64,000 bases of DNA from Aquarana catesbeiana (GCF_042186555.1 NC_133326.1:585918119-585982118); one strand, 5' to 3'. Shown: positions 34,969-47,811, numbered from the stretch's first letter. The notes: generated from the letters alone by a model not told the origin. Numbers and translations: made by a program.

Positions 34969-36295
34969 CATTTTTTTTATTATCCCGAAATAGTATAAAT
35001 CTGTGCTATGTGAACAAACAAAAATTATTGAGGAACTGCAGCACCTCTAGAACAATCTAGAACATGATGTGACACAGAAAATCCAAATTTAAAGTGTGCT
35101 GTCCCTTTAAATTACAAACATCAGTGAAAAGCAATCCCTATTCATTCAGTGCATAAGGATATGACCGTTTCATCGAATACCAACTGAAAATGCTTGATAA
35201 TTCTAATAATTCACAAGTATAAATACATATATGTGCATAATTGAATTTGCTCCCATGCCCAAACAGCCACATAAAAATTAGTAAAAAAAAGGAAAAAAGC
35301 CCAGTGATTAAAAGTTCAATACAACACAATTTAAGAAAAAGTGATCCAAAAAGTGTTCTGTTTCTAGATGAACCCCCAGAAGGGAAGAAATGTGCTACTG
35401 AGGATAACAGCATGTCAATGGACCATCCACCAGAAAGAGTTGATAGGCTCCTTACCAGAGGGAAAGATCCCACACAGGGATCAGTAAGTGCCTTGCAGCT
35501 CAGCTGCTATGATGGTCTCCTTAGGAGTGATCATCCAACTGGTCCTGGATGCCATGGTGCATACATGGGTTTAAAATACAGAAGGTACTAACAAAGTGCA
35601 GTAAGTTTGGTAACAAATTTTATTAAAAAATCTAAAATGCATCTACAACAGGTTCCATATATGAAATTGCATTCCAACACAACACAATAAAATTATTTAT
35701 AAAAAAAACTAAATGTGTGGCCATTTCACCACACTTTAAATAGATATGGTCCACTGTTGTCATCATCTGGAAAACCACTCTAAGAAATGCCATGCAGCCA
35801 TTGCTGAGCTGTATTGTGTGTAGACAGGAAGTGGCTGCAAAGAAGAGATCAGCACCTTCTACTACCATTGCATTTGTTTTATTCTGTATTGCAGCTTACC
35901 AATTCTTAGATGTGATGGCTGCATAGGTTTCCTTTTTTTAGGTTTTCTTTCTTCTATTTTCAGCTGGTGATCCAGCCAGCAAATCTGTTGTATTTATAAG
36001 CTCTCCAGCAGACTATCTCAGTGTACATGGATGAGACAAACCGCTAAACACTGAAAGGGGTGATTAAAATGATCTGCTTTTATTTAAGCAAACCTTGAAA
36101 GCCCCAAAAGGAACAAAAAAACAGTTTGCTGTAACTGGTTATAAAGTTTGAGTTGGCATTTGGCTTCAATTTGTTAGTGTATCTAAATCTGCAAATACTT
36201 TTAACTCTACCCCCCCCCGCCCCCGCGACTGATAATGCTGCTGTGCCCCCTGTGTTCATTCCTCCAGAGTAGTCTCATTAATGCAGCAGGTCTGT
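34968..36295. other. Unannotated upstream DNA
   Basis: AT-rich, no supported gene. A C run is present near 36210. Confidence 0.35.
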
Positions 36296-36296
36296 A

Positions 36297-36621
36297 AGGC
36301 TCCATTCACATCTAGGCATTTTTAGGCAATTTTCTGTTCTAAGCCTCTAAAAACGCCCAACAAGACAAATCCCATTCATTTCAATGGCCCCTGTTCACAT
36401 CAGAGAGTTCTGTTGTCTAAAGCAAAATGTCCGTGGCTCAAAAAAGTAAATGAGCTTCTTTTTTGGCAGATTACAGGCATTTTACAGCTTTTCATTGGTG
36501 ACTTGTCAACTTCAAAATGCCTGTACAAAAACGCTGCAAAAACTCTGCAAAAACACCCGGAAAAAAAAAACGCCTGAAAAAACGCCTGTAAAATAGCAAT
36601 GCCTAGATGTGAACGGAGCCT
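36297..36621. mobile_element. MITE with GGCTCCATTCACATC termini
   Basis: The left end AGGCTCCATTCACATCTAGG pairs with the inverted right end AGGCTCCGTTCACATCTAGG. TA lies outside both ends (36295-36296, 36622-36623), or alternatively TAA/TTA if the ends are taken two bases in. The interior has tandem 'aaaacgcct' words. Non-coding. Confidence 0.7.
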
Positions 36622-38765
36622 TACTGGCCAGATCACCAGGTGAAAATAGAGGCAAAAATGCCAAAGAAAAAAAAAGTATGCAGCCACCACATTTAATGAT
36701 TGGTAAGCTGCAATTTAATACATTTTGGGGTTTGGGTTTAATACTGCTTTTAAGGGATTGTATATACAAATTTTTTTTTTTAATGATTAACAGGTTTATA
36801 CTTACCTGCTCTCTGCAATGGAATTGAGAGGGTGGTCCCTCCTCTTCTTGGCTCCCCTGCCGTCACTTCTGGCCCCTCCTCTCTTGCAGGCGCCCCCATA
36901 AGAAGTCACTTTCAATGGGGGGACTCATGGGGGCTTGCTCCTGAGCATCTATAGACACAGACAGTAAGGCTTGCCCCCCCCAATCCCCCAGTTACTGGCT
37001 TTGATTGCCAATGGCTCCCGCTGTCCCAGCAAAGCCTGTGAGACCAGGAAATAAGGGGAGAGAGCTGCTGCAGACAGGCACAGTACTGGATCGAATGAGT
37101 GCCCAGGTAAGTATGAGGGAGGGTGAGGGGGTATCCACTACTTAAAACATTTTTTTACCTTAAAGCAAAGAATGCATTAGGATAAAAAATGTTAGGCTTT
37201 ATAACTACGTATACCATGTACAACACACCAGGTAAAACTCCTATAGCATAACCTACCAAAAAAATGCATTCAGCAACATTTCTTTACAGTGTTATGAGAT
37301 TTCTCAATTTTCCCTGTGTTACAGTAGCTGAAGGTTCTGTTGGCTTTGTTCTGTGGTCTTGAGATTGAGAAGTGATTTAGATGTCTTCCGTAATGCCTCT
37401 ATTAGTGGGCAGTCCTACCACTCTGTGGTCAACATGCTGAGTACAACCTGGTATTTAGTGGTTTTTATGGACTAGTTCCCATGGGCATCTAGGGTTTTTG
37501 TGCCAAAAATACCTGAGGTCTGCCATTTTTTTACAGTTATATCCCTTTGGCAAGTGGTATTTTTTGTTGCTTACATGTCACATGTCTCCTAGTATCTACT
37601 TTAATAAAAGTGTACTCATTCATGGATAAAAAGGGAGGAGGGCAGTTAAAGAGATACTTTTGTCCAAACAATGTCTGGATAGGACAGGAGGAGAAGAGGT
37701 AGTAATGCCAGACTATGGAGGGAGGAACAAGGGGCTGCTTAAGGGGTAGTAGGTCAAGTGCTGCAGATGCCCAAGCCCAATGACCCCTTTGTCTGCAAAT
37801 AGAATACAAATGAGTCGGTAAAATCTAAAATTACGTTTGATTCTGTTTAAATCATTGCAATTTGGCAAACATATTTAAAGATTTCTGCAGCATACAGAAC
37901 TTCAATGAAACAATGCTAAGCTCGTTCACCCAGTACACCTGTGAGAATAGTAAAGAAAAAGCAGCCAGCACTAAATAAAAACAATACAATATAACAAATT
38001 GCAGCAATTAAAGGGGTTGTAAAGGTATTTTTTTTTTTAAATAACAAACATGTTATACTTACCTTCACTGTGCAGCTCGTTTTGCACAGAGTGGCCCCGA
38101 ACCTGGTCTTCTGGGGTCCTTCGGCGGCTGTTTCAGCTCCTCCCCGCAAGGACTCAACACCTTAATGCGAGCTCCCTCCCATTAAGTTCACAACTTCAGT
38201 GAAATAAACATTCAGTAGCACCACAACCATGTTATTCAATGAATAGATACTCCTCTTCGAAAGTGCCTCCAGTGATAAGAAGATTAATGTGCAAAACTCC
38301 TCTACCTGTGAATAAAATGAATGCTCACCAGACAATTTGCCTGCCAAATTATAAGCAGCATGCACACTCACATCCTGTACAGCAAATGGTCAAATCTCCC
38401 TGGGATCCCAAATCCTTACACACATTACTGGTTCCAAGGCTGGCTCTGTTACTCCTCCATTGCTGGGCTGACATCCACTCATGTGATGATACAAGCACAA
38501 CATACACCATGGATAAAATAATAATTCATAGTGCAGTGTTTATTGGATAAAAGCTTGCTACAACACAATACAGTGGCTAAAAACAAAGGTAGAAAAATGC
38601 TGCTGTGCACTCACATAGCTTGCCGCCACACCACAAATCGATGTGGCAGTGTGGCGTCTTGCACATAGCTCACCCAACGTGTTTTCCACAAGAGTGCGTC
38701 CTCAGGGTCCTCCATTGATTTACTGAGGCAGCCATAGTTATGTAGCCTATAACCTTAAGTGTACA
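36622..38765. other. Unannotated upstream DNA with repeat fragments
   Basis: 36780-37130 and 38010-38165 look like pieces of dispersed frog repeats with 'ttatacttacct' and 'aaggggttgtaaaggta' starts, but matching ends are not visible. No gene supported. Confidence 0.35.
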
Positions 38766-38766
38766 T

Positions 38767-38945
38767 CATCATTATTTCCTATCTGGGTGCCATTTTCTAG
38801 AAGTCCAAGCAGTGTCACTTCCTGTCCGGGTGCCATTTCCAGAGAGACCAACTGATATCACTTCCTGTCCGGGCGCCATTTTCAAAAAGACTGATCGGCA
38901 TCATTTCCGGTCCAGGAGATATTTTCAGAGTGACTAGATGGTGTC
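38767..38945. repeat. Tandem repeat, about 52 bp unit, four copies
   Basis: Four diverged head-to-tail copies built on cacttcctgtccgggtgcca followed by ttttc and a 'gactgat'-like part. Non-coding. Confidence 0.75.
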
Positions 38946-40327
38946 TATCACAAAACAGCAATTCAACCTGCTCAAATTATCCCAATCCCAAGCAGGGTCG
39001 ATCCTCGTAGCGCCATAGTACTAAAGTCTTTTAATCAGCATAGTACATCAAAAGAGTTTAAAAGAGCAGCAAAAATATATATATATAAAAAATATATATA
39101 TAAAATATTATATAATCAAAGAAAGAAAAAGGGAAATCGATAGTTAGCGGTTTCACATCTAGTATATATGTCATAAATTCGAAAACACGTGAAAAAGAGC
39201 AGCAACTTCCTGTGAAATATGCACAGTAACAAACAATATTCAAAAATAAGTTGCGCTTAGAAACAATTGTGAATAAATATTAACGGGTGATTAAGTCCAT
39301 CCAATATCAGTGCACCAAAGGAAAAGAGATGTGCAGAAAGATGACTTCCACCTCTAATCCTACTGCCGCTTACCGACTCACTATGATCTCCTATTATGGG
39401 AGATCACAAGCGCTTTCAGCTCTATACCCAGCCAGGGCCTTGAATAGACACAGCAACAGTGTCTTTACGGACTTCCACCACCCAATAAGGACACAATGAA
39501 ACAGGATCCCAGAGAAGAAATAAAAGCTTCCATAGTATAAAACCTTTGGGTATTTTAATAATTGTAGTACACTTACAGTTATGCAAGTAAATCTCAGCAT
39601 AAAAAACAAGCTGGCTGACTCAAAGTTAGCAGCCTGTCACTTGGGGACCTGCACAAACGCGGGACGTCAGCACGTCGCTCCTCCCTACGTGTTTCACATT
39701 TCTATGCATATGTACATGTACACATATATGTGTGTATTTATGTATGCACATATATGTTCACATATGTATACTTTATGTATGTAATCCATGATTTTCTATG
39801 ATTTTCAGGCCTATGATTTTATCAGTCACGTTTACATTATATTGTATTTTGTTGTAGCCCCGATGAAGAGGGAGTTTTTTCTGACCCCAGAAATAGTTGG
39901 ATGTTTTTAGTACAAATGAATTTGGACTTGTTAATCCTTTGGTCTGGCGCTCCTTCCAGTTGTGCGTGTTCATCTTCACTTCCTGTCTTTCACCAGGCAG
40001 GAAATGTGTTAACATCTGCAACAGGGACATAGACAAAAATAAATATATGGTCCTCTCTACTAAATAAAATTGTTTTTGTGTTTTTGTTCTGTCTGCATTG
40101 GAGAGTTCCCCACACATCCCATCTGACAAAACTTTGTCATCAGGACTGGATGTGAGGGCAAATACATGACAGGGGTTCAAACTCTTTAGCACTCTATCCA
40201 GAAAATAAAAAAAAAGTTTGGGTTGGGCATACATTTTAAACAATAGCATTCCTCCTTTCCCATATGGGAACATGTACAATCACAGTAGAGGCTTCTTAAA
40301 AGAGAAGGTATATGCATATACAGTATA
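38946..40327. other. Unannotated upstream DNA with AT-rich runs
   Basis: AT-rich simple sequence lies at 39072-39112, and tandem 'acatatatgt'-type words at 39700-39780. The 168-residue minus frame at 39773-40279 has no recognisable motif. Confidence 0.35.
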
Positions 40328-40332
40328 TAAAC

Positions 40333-41063
40333 TGTGACAGACCCAACCGGGATATGGGGCTTTTGCTCCTACCCACTAATTATAGGAACTGGCTTTTGAG
40401 GGGGCTCTTTTCTTTGGAAGGTGTGTGCTTGGGGGACCTCTGGAGTAGTTTTACTTCCGATTCAAGTCCTTGTCTCCATGAAACACACAGACTCTGAGCA
40501 CTGAAGGACCCTGAAACAGATTTGAGATCTCTATGCCCAAATTAGCATTGACTGCTTCAACCCCCTCCTAGACACAGAGCGGATGTTAATATAATCAGCT
40601 CAAAACAACCTGATGCTGGAGTCTCCTGCTATAATCTATTTACTAAGGGGTCTTTCTCTTATGATATAATTTCCCCATTATCACACCCTCCTAGGTGTGA
40701 ATTCCATTTGTTAATTGAGTTACTTATTGTTTCTGTCTGTCTGCTAATCCTTTTAGAGATTTGGAGCCTTACTTACTGGCCCTTACTGGGGAACTGGTGC
40801 CAAACGGTCTGGGCACCTACGCTTGTTAAAGTGACTAGTGGTTGATTAGCATACTGTTTATGTTGATGTGATCAAGCTCTTACCGGAACTTGCATGGTAT
40901 ATATTCTGTGTGAATTAACAATAGAGTCAGTTCCAGTTTGCACCTAAGTTAGTGTCGTCTAGTTCTTGGGTGCTCAGCTATAATACCTGGTTCCTGGTTC
41001 CAGAGTGGAGGAAGCTGTGTCTTGATGGAGGCACCCAGGATGGGTGTCAAGAGGTCCATCACA
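40333..41063. repeat. Solo LTR with exact 5 bp duplication
   Basis: It begins TGTGACAGACC and ends GGTCCATCACA, an inverted terminal pair (TGTGA/TCACA). The direct repeat taaac flanks it (40328-40332, 41064-41068). TATATATT near 40909 may be a plus-strand TATA box. Length is 731 bp. No internal retroelement part adjoins it, so it is a solo LTR from recombination. Confidence 0.75.
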
Positions 41064-41068
41064 TAAAC

Positions 41069-41910
41069 CATGGCCAAACAGAGTGGAAAACAATTCTGCT
41101 TCAGCTTCCTAAATGAGAAAGATGGCTCCTGGATGACAGTCTAGATGAATAGTCAATGAACATTCTTCATTGCTGTGAACTTTAAGGTTGTGGGGCGACA
41201 CAGAGGTCAAAATTGGTCTTATGCACTTTACAAAGTACTTGCAGATTTTTATTTTTTTTAAAACAGTAATCCTGACAGTTCTAGTGCTTGATGAAAATTT
41301 AAACAGAACAAGTCAAAGCAGTACATCTGAAACTCAGACAGAAGCACCTGTTTTATGTACACAAGCAGATGCATTCAAACACAGTCTTGGAGCATGTTTT
41401 ATGCAAGAAAAAAAGTGCACTGTTATCACACACAGAACAAAATTACACACAGACTGAAAATAATCTGATAGCAATTGTGCTTCCAACAAAAAAAATCTCC
41501 ATCAATACATCTGCTGCTTACTGTTCTGTCAAGAGCTATTGGTCCTACACTCCACTATAAGACTATAACATGCCACACACACTAACAGGAAAAAAAGAGT
41601 ATGCATAAAGAGGAAAGACTTTTTTATGAGAATGCATAAAAGGAAGGGGTTTACTCTGATGACTGCCAACATCCCTATATACACAAATGTAAGAACATAT
41701 TCCCCAGTGGATTGGACTTTAAGGGCAGAGGTAAAAATGTATCAAACTTACTGTAAAAAAAGTTACATAAATCTTTATTCATATCAGTAACAATAAAACA
41801 ATATATAAAAAGCAAAGTTTATTGGTTTTTTTTTTTTTTTTTTTTCATTTTATACAGTATTACAAAGAGTGCAGCACAATCTATAAAATAGAATAATTTT
41901 TTTTTAGAAA
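41069..41910. other. Unannotated upstream DNA
   Basis: AT-rich with a poly-T run at about 41827-41845. No gene supported. Confidence 0.35.
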
Positions 41911-42037
41911 ACATAAGAAATTCCATCACATTCTTACTGTAACTTATAGTGACAGCCATAAGCAGCTGTGTTTTCATACCTTTTGCATATTATTTCACAT
42001 TCACACTATAAGTTGCTATAAGAATGTGATGGAATGT
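41911..42037. mobile_element. Small hairpin MITE
   Basis: The left arm attccatcacattcttact and the inverted right arm attccatcacattcttatag continue through acttatagtg in both. The loop is about 50 bp. It abuts the TTAA element that begins at 42048. Confidence 0.7.
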
Positions 42038-42047
42038 ATGTTTTTAA

Positions 42048-43170
42048 CCACTTGTTACCCAAGTTAATTCTGACATTTCTCTCCTACATGTAAAAATCAT
42101 ATTTTTTTTGCTAAAAAATTACACAGAACCCCCAAACATTAGATATGTTTATTTTAGCAGAGACCCTAGAGAACAAAATGGTTGTTGCTGCAACTTTTTA
42201 TCTCGCGCGGTATTTGCGCAGTAATTTTTCAAACGCGTATTTTTTGGAAAAAAAAACAGTTTCATGCATTAAAAAAAAACAGTAAAGTTAGCCCAATTTT
42301 TTTGTATAATGTGACAAATTATGTTACGCCGAGTAAATAGATACCTAACATGTCACGCTTCAAAATTGCACACGCTTGTGGAATGGCGCCAAACTTCGGT
42401 ACTTGAAAATCCCCATAGTCGACGCTTTAAAATTTTTTACAGGTTACATGTTTTGAGTTACAGAGGAGGTGCTAGAATTATTGCTCTCACTCTAATGTTC
42501 ACATGTGTGGTTTTAACGCCGTTTACATATTTGGGCGCGACTTACATATGCGTTCGCTTCTGTGAGCGAGCACTAGGGGACAGGGGTGCTTTAAAAATTT
42601 TTTTTTTTTTTTAATTAATTTTACTTTAATTTTTCTAGTTTGATGCTTTCTTTTTATTTATTTTTTATCACTTTTATTCCTATTACAAGGCATGTAAACA
42701 TCCCTTGTAATAGAGAATGGCATAACAGATCCTCTTTACAGTGAGATCTGGGGTTAATAAGTCCCCAGATCTCACCTCTAGGCTGGGAAGCCTGAAGTAA
42801 AAAAAATAGAAAAATCGATCTCGGCTTCCCAGCCGAGGCGGTGGCATTTTTTTAAATGCAGAGGCGGAGTGTGACGTCATAACATCGCGCCACGCCTCTG
42901 AACGATCATAGAGACTCCGGGGACCATCTGGCCCGCCGGAAATCAACATCCTGCGCCAGCGGATCCCTTCTCCAGCTCACGATCACACGGGTGAGTCAGT
43001 GGAAGCACCAGATGGGGTGGGGGGGACGTCCACTATAATTGTTCTTATGGTGCAGGGAATTGACAGCTCTAAAAGAAGATATCTGAATGAAGCCTGTAGC
43101 TGCAGGCATCATTCAGATATTACCACTCAAAGTCTGCAACGTCATATGAAGTTGGGCGGGCAGCAAGCGG
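42048..43170. mobile_element. TTAA-flanked DNA element, 1123 bp
   Basis: The left end is CCACTTGTTACCC and the inverted right end is CCGCTTGCTGCCC. TTAA flanks both (42044-42047, 43171-43174). It has internal dyads such as gatctggggttaataagtcc followed by cagatctcac, and ccagccgagg / ggctgggaag words. No transposase. It shares termini and layout (one AT-rich half, one GC-rich half) with the element at 27274, but in opposite order. Confidence 0.7.
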
Positions 43171-43367
43171 TTAAAAAAATGTTATTCTATCTTATCGATT
43201 GTGCCGTACTCTTTGTAATATTATCTCTGAAGTAGGAGATTTTTGACTATGATATGCATTGAGTATTTTTATAACAATTTTGTACAACAACTCCATGTAA
43301 CCATTTTGTAATGAGTATAATACAATGGTAGTACAGTTGACCTGTACATAACAAAAACAAATTTTAA

Positions 43368-44010
43368 CCACTTAAAGACCCCCCACCGCATATATACTGC
43401 AGCAGGGCGGCTCTATTGCGTGAAACAACGTACCTGTATGTCGTTTCATGCAATAGATAGTGCGGGCGCGCACTATCCCACTGCGTGGAAGAGGAGTCGA
43501 TGCGCATGCCCGGCAGACCCGATGTCCGCTGGCCACCCGCGATCACGGTACAGAGCGACAGAACAGGAATCTGCCTATGTAAACAAGACAGATCCCTGTT
43601 CTGACATGGGGACAACATGAAGATCTGCTGTTCCTAGTGATTAGAAACAGCGATCTCTGTGTTATTCCTGTCAGCACTTTCCCCACACAGTAAGAAAACA
43701 CACTGAGGGAACGCATTTAATCTCCCTGATGTTAACCCCTTCCCTGCCAGTGTCATTTATACAGTAATCGGTGCATTTTTTTACCACTGATTACTGTAGT
43801 GGTGTCACAGGTCCCCAAAAAGTGTCACTTAGGGTCAGATTTGTCCGCTGCAATGTCGCAGTCCAGCTAAAAATCGCAGATCGCCGCCATTACTAGTATA
43901 AAATGAAAAAAAAAATGAAAAGTCCATAAATTTATCCCATAGTTTGTGGACGCTATAACTTTTGTGCAAACCAATATATGCTTATTGGGATTTTTTTTGT
44001 ACCAAAATAC
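43368..44010. mobile_element. Truncated TTAA-family element
   Basis: Begins CCACTTAAAGACC after TTAA (43364-43367). The AT-rich end (for example 'ggacgctataacttttg' and 'aaaaatcgcagatcgcc' at 43870-43960) matches 27790-27860 in the copy at 27274 in the same order. The expected right end is absent, and similarity stops near 44008. Confidence 0.65.
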
Positions 44011-44290
44011 CTAACCACGTGACCACCCTTTGGAACAAAGAATACCTGTACTGCACTTCTAGGTGTGGAGGAGTGGGGGCACAACTCAACTATCTTAACA
44101 ATTCTATGTCTCGAAAACAGGCCAAGAATGCCAACAAATTATGGGCTAGAACTACCAGTAATAGGGTAACGCATAGAGCTAATAAATGGCTGTTAGTCAA
44201 ATCTGCAACTGACTCAAGTACTTTCAAATAACCAACCAAGCTCTATGTAGGATTAAAGCAAAGTAAAAAATATTTTTTATTTTGGTACTG
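44011..44290. other. Unclassified sequence
   Basis: An 89-residue plus frame runs from the truncated TTAA element into this stretch (43962-44231). The second half has Lys/Asn-rich text without a known motif. It may be a retroelement fragment. Confidence 0.3.
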
Positions 44291-44560
44291 CTCATGGCAG
44301 CCTAGTGGCTTAGTGATTAGCACTTCTGCTTTGCAGCACTATTGGGCCATCATTTTGAATGCCAACAATGACACTACCTGTATGGGGGTTTTCAATGTTC
44401 TCCCTGTGCTTGTGTGGTTTTCCTCCAGGTACTCAAAAGACATACTGGGAGGTTGATTGGTTCCTGTCAAAATTGTTCCTCGTATGTGTGAATGTGAGTT
44501 AGGGACCTTGGACTGTAATCTCTTTGAAGTCAGGGACTGATGCATATGTACAATACATGT
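44291..44560 (+). mobile_element. SINE-like repeat with tRNA-type A box
   Basis: It begins ggcagcctagtggcttagtg with an A-box-like tggcttagtgattagc. It continues with the characteristic ttctccctgtgcttgtgtgg, aaaagacatactgggaggtt and gaatgtgagttagggacctt segments of a dispersed tRNA-related repeat common in fish and frogs. The B box is decayed. The family name is not certain. Confidence 0.5.
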
Positions 44561-44625
44561 CATTTTTCAAATAAGAATTATTGTTCGATTTTCTAATTGT
44601 TTTTCTATCACATTTCTATCACATT

Positions 44626-45684
44626 TGTAGCACTAACTCACGGTGGAGCTGCTGGTTTAAGCGGGTCTGTTACCTTCACTTTGCTTCCCTCTGTTTCACC
44701 GGCACCGGGTCTAGGGGTTCCGTTGAGTTTACAGCTAGACAACACACGCACCAACACTGGCGTACGTTTTCAATGCTTTATTGAACAGTCAAACTTTAGG
44801 AAGTAGCAGGGAAGAGACGGAAAAGGAAACCTTCAGGAGAAACTCAAATATCTTCTTACAAGATCTTAGCGACAAATGTCCCGGTAGAATTCAGATAATT
44901 ATGTGGAATGCTTTCCCCTCATGGGACGCACTCTTTGCTCGTCTGGATAGGCCTCTCTCACCGGTCTAGCAGCCAGTACGCAGCACAAATCTAAAGTCTC
45001 TGCCACAAACTTACTTGGGGGGGTAAATCTGCACGATCCTCTGCCACAGGATGTATCAGATCTTCTGCAGTGAACAGTCAGTCACAGCGCCTGAACCTTT
45101 AAGCCGAACCGGCAACACTATGCTGTATAATTACTTTTTTTGGATATGTCCTACAACCGAGTCACCAGGCCCCTCTATAGACCAGCATGCTGCGTGAGCT
45201 CTCTAAGACGGGTCCTCCCCTGGGATCTCCTCGGCTATCCAGCTTCGTCACATAGGACCGACAGCTCAGGACCATTCCTCAGCTGCGGTGGTAGGCCCCA
45301 GACAAGCCTCTGGACCCACCCCTGCGCCGTAGCATTGTGTGCCTCCCGATCGGAGGACCACGAGGTAGCTCCTTAACGCATACCTGTCGGCCAGGAGGGC
45401 CAGCAGGTGGCTGTAAAACGACCTTAGAACATGGCGTCTATCCCATAAATACCCCCTTCCCAGAATGCAACTCGGAGGACCACCTCCACCGAGCTTGTCT
45501 CCAAGACAGAGGAGCATCTTGCCCTTCCAACACTGACTAATGTTAACAGCGACACCCACCGATCAGCACGGAAGCACACACAACGTCAGCCAAGCTGGAA
45601 CAGAGGCAAACTTTTAACCTTCCTAACACCCAATTTACTAAATTTACCTAATCTGCGGTAGATTGTAAATCTACCCGCGCTACA
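44626..45684 (-). repeat. LTR 1 (3' LTR) of the pol-less LTR element
   Basis: Plus-strand ends are TGTAGCACTAACTCACGG and ATCTACCCGCGCTACA, an inverted pair. It is nearly identical to the LTR at 47814. On the minus strand a polyadenylation signal, TTCAATAAAGC, lies at about 44770-44780. Just inside its right edge is a minus-strand purine tract AGTGGGGGCAGTA (45685-45697), the expected polypurine tract, so the element reads on the minus strand and this is its 3' LTR. Length is 1059 bp. Confidence 0.85.
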
Positions 45685-46232
45685 TACTGCCCCCACTACA
45701 ATAGACGTTGTCCCCAACGTCTGTCCTGAACGCAGTAACAGTAACTCTCAAGCCTGAGAGTAGCATTTGAGTTTCTCATAAGTTTAGATAGGCAAAGAGA
45801 GAGAAAAAGGACAGTTTAAAGACATTATGAGACTTATATCTATAACATTATGTTCACAGCCGCGAACAAAAGCACAATATAATTTTTTTTTTCAACCTCA
45901 CTAACTAACTAGCCGAAAAGCCTCCCAGCTATACATGTGATCCGATGATCCCTGAAAAAGAAACATATTTAAACACACATATATAAACACTGCACAACAC
46001 CAGGAGCAAAGCCTCATTTAAAATGAGACTCTCTTCCTATGATTTGTATTAGAAAGAATATGTACTTTTGGAGTCCATCCCTGCACAAGAACTTTTCTTA
46101 TAAAAGAAATCCGGCTAGCAAACAGAAGTCCTTGGATTTAAACACAGAACAGGATCTGTAGATCTTGACCACGCGGATCTCTTTGCCCTGTCGCTATCTA
46201 AATAGCTAACTTCAAAGTAATAGTGTCCACAA

Positions 46233-47003
46233 TTACCAGTAAAACCGAGGATCTGGTAAAGTCACATATTTTCCTTCTTTATCCACAGTGGTAATAAAGT
46301 ACACAGCATTGTCCTTTCCCAGTCTGCAGATTACCACTTTATTAGCATTGATATGCCGACCATAGTTCCAATGTACAAAGCACCCATTGAAATGTTCATC
46401 CATCTGGGCAGAACATCCAGTCTTTCTAAAGGGCTTAGGCACAGACAAGTAGTCCCAAATAGCGGCACTATACCAAAGCTCCCGATTAGCTTCAATCTCC
46501 CGCATGACATCCTGGGGCACATAGGGGAACGCCAAACCATACTCTGCAGCCACACACTTGTTTAACATCCTTTGCAAGCGAGCAAGTTTTGGCAAAGGTC
46601 TGTCTCTACCCATACCAGGCGGTACACAGGAGTCTAATGACTTTTTCACCATAGACCCAGCCGGTGTCTGTAGCGAATCAATAACTTTTGACAAAGTCCC
46701 AGCAACAGCACTGTGCGTCTCCACACAGGGCGACGTCTTCCCAGAACTCATGGCAGTCCATTCAGGAAGGGTCATTGTGGAGGCAACATCCTCGCCTTGT
46801 GACCACAATAGCTCTTGCGACATGGTTTCGAACAAGTCATCATCCCCGGAAAGATCCGACATGGATTCTATTTCCGAGTCTCTCAATTCTTCTGCTGGCA
46901 AATACTTATTTACAGTCCCCAACAATGGCTTACCTGTTCCAGACCAAAAACTCTGGTAGCTCCGGCTCAGGTAACCTCTGGGGTAGGCCTCGACCACGGC
47001 CAC
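46233..47003 (-). CDS. Unknown protein of the LTR element, C-terminal part
   Basis: A 256-residue minus-strand frame. I do not recognise it. Visible: an acidic serine-rich part (about residues 45-75, SDLSGDDDLFETMSQELLW), a low-complexity middle, and a C-terminal part rich in aromatic residues and ending LPDPRFYW that looks folded. The true N-terminus lies upstream in another frame. A frameshift near 46947 separates it from the basic RGRGRG segment encoded at 46930-47322, whereas the second copy at 60668-61310 reads straight through that point. It shows no Cys-His box and no catalytic triad. It could be a diverged structural protein or a captured host gene. Confidence 0.55.
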   Translation of the reverse strand: MAVVEAYPRGYLSRSYQSFWSGTGKPLLGTVNKYLPAEELRDSEIESMSDLSGDDDLFETMSQELLWSQGEDVASTMTLPEWTAMSSGKTSPCVETHSAVAGTLSKVIDSLQTPAGSMVKKSLDSCVPPGMGRDRPLPKLARLQRMLNKCVAAEYGLAFPYVPQDVMREIEANRELWYSAAIWDYLSVPKPFRKTGCSAQMDEHFNGCFVHWNYGRHINANKVVICRLGKDNAVYFITTVDKEGKYVTLPDPRFYW

Positions 47004-47609
47004 GAGAAGCCTTCACATAGCCCACCTTCTTCTGAGTAGGCACCACAGGAACAGGTGTAGTAGACTCAGGAATAAAAGTAATGTCTCCTGATGAGACGGC
47101 AGCAGCAGTGTCTCTTTCTGAAACATTGTCAGTAGCAACAGGCGAATTGGCGGCCCGTCGCTCTTTTTCTGTAGCGTAGCAGCTTCCACTGTAGCGATAC
47201 CTGTCACCCAATTCATCCGGTAGGCACGGGGTGGCATAGTAGGTGGCTCCACTACAAACAAATACTCTCCACACTGCGGACATCGGCCGAATGGACGAAG
47301 ATGCACGGCCAATCCTCCACATTAATGGCAGGTCATGCCCAGTCCCTCAACATCTCTCGAGGTATAAAGGATAAACTTCCCCTGCGGTTTCATTCGAACT
47401 CCAGTATCCATGAGCAGAGTTCCAGATTGCACAGTATTCATCACGGTGCTTGCAGGGAACACTCTGGGTCCCACAACCGATTGCAACGCCGGAAAAGACA
47501 TGGCCACACTCTGATTTTTTTCAACACGATCATGAGGCTTCTCTTCTCCTCTGGCGCCAAGCACACTACACGCGTCCCACGCGGTAGCAAGTAGGGTAAC
47601 TCTTCCCAC
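46930..47609 (-). pseudogene. Unknown protein of the LTR element, N-terminal part, broken
   Basis: Upstream part of the same minus-strand reading. The frame 47609-47322 ends at a TAA exactly where a zinc-ribbon-like pattern begins. After the stop, a CxxCG-type pair (GRCPQCGEYLF, near 47285-47250) follows in line. Downstream, a threonine/serine/valine-rich linker leads to KASRGRGRGLPQRL, a basic Gly-Arg stretch that could bind nucleic acid. At least one in-frame stop and one or two frameshifts break this copy. The family is not known to me. Confidence 0.5.
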
Positions 47610-47792
47610 TTGTTCTTTCAGTCACATAGCTCACGGGCCTCTTCTGGCGCCCAGCGTCTACGCACCCAAAAGCAAAGTCCCGCAGTTTAACCTTTCCTCT
47701 TCCTGAAAAGATTTTTTTTTTTCAAAGACCAGCTCTCTCTGTAAACTCCTGGTAAAACACTCCACTGGGTTGCAATAATTGTCGGTCAACAA

Positions 47793-47811
47793 ATCCCGAA
47801 CGACGCCCCCA
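47793..47811 (-). other. Primer-binding site, tRNA-Pro-like
   Basis: Read on the minus strand, two bases after the 5' LTR ends, the sequence is TGGGGGCGTCGTTCGGGAT. This resembles the tRNA-Pro-type primer site used by many retroviruses (TGGGGGCTCGTCCGGGAT) with an extra base and one change. It fixes the orientation of the element as minus. Confidence 0.6.

Noticed and set aside
39773..40279. 168-residue minus-strand frame
   Set aside because: Runs through AT-rich sequence without any motif or conserved pattern.
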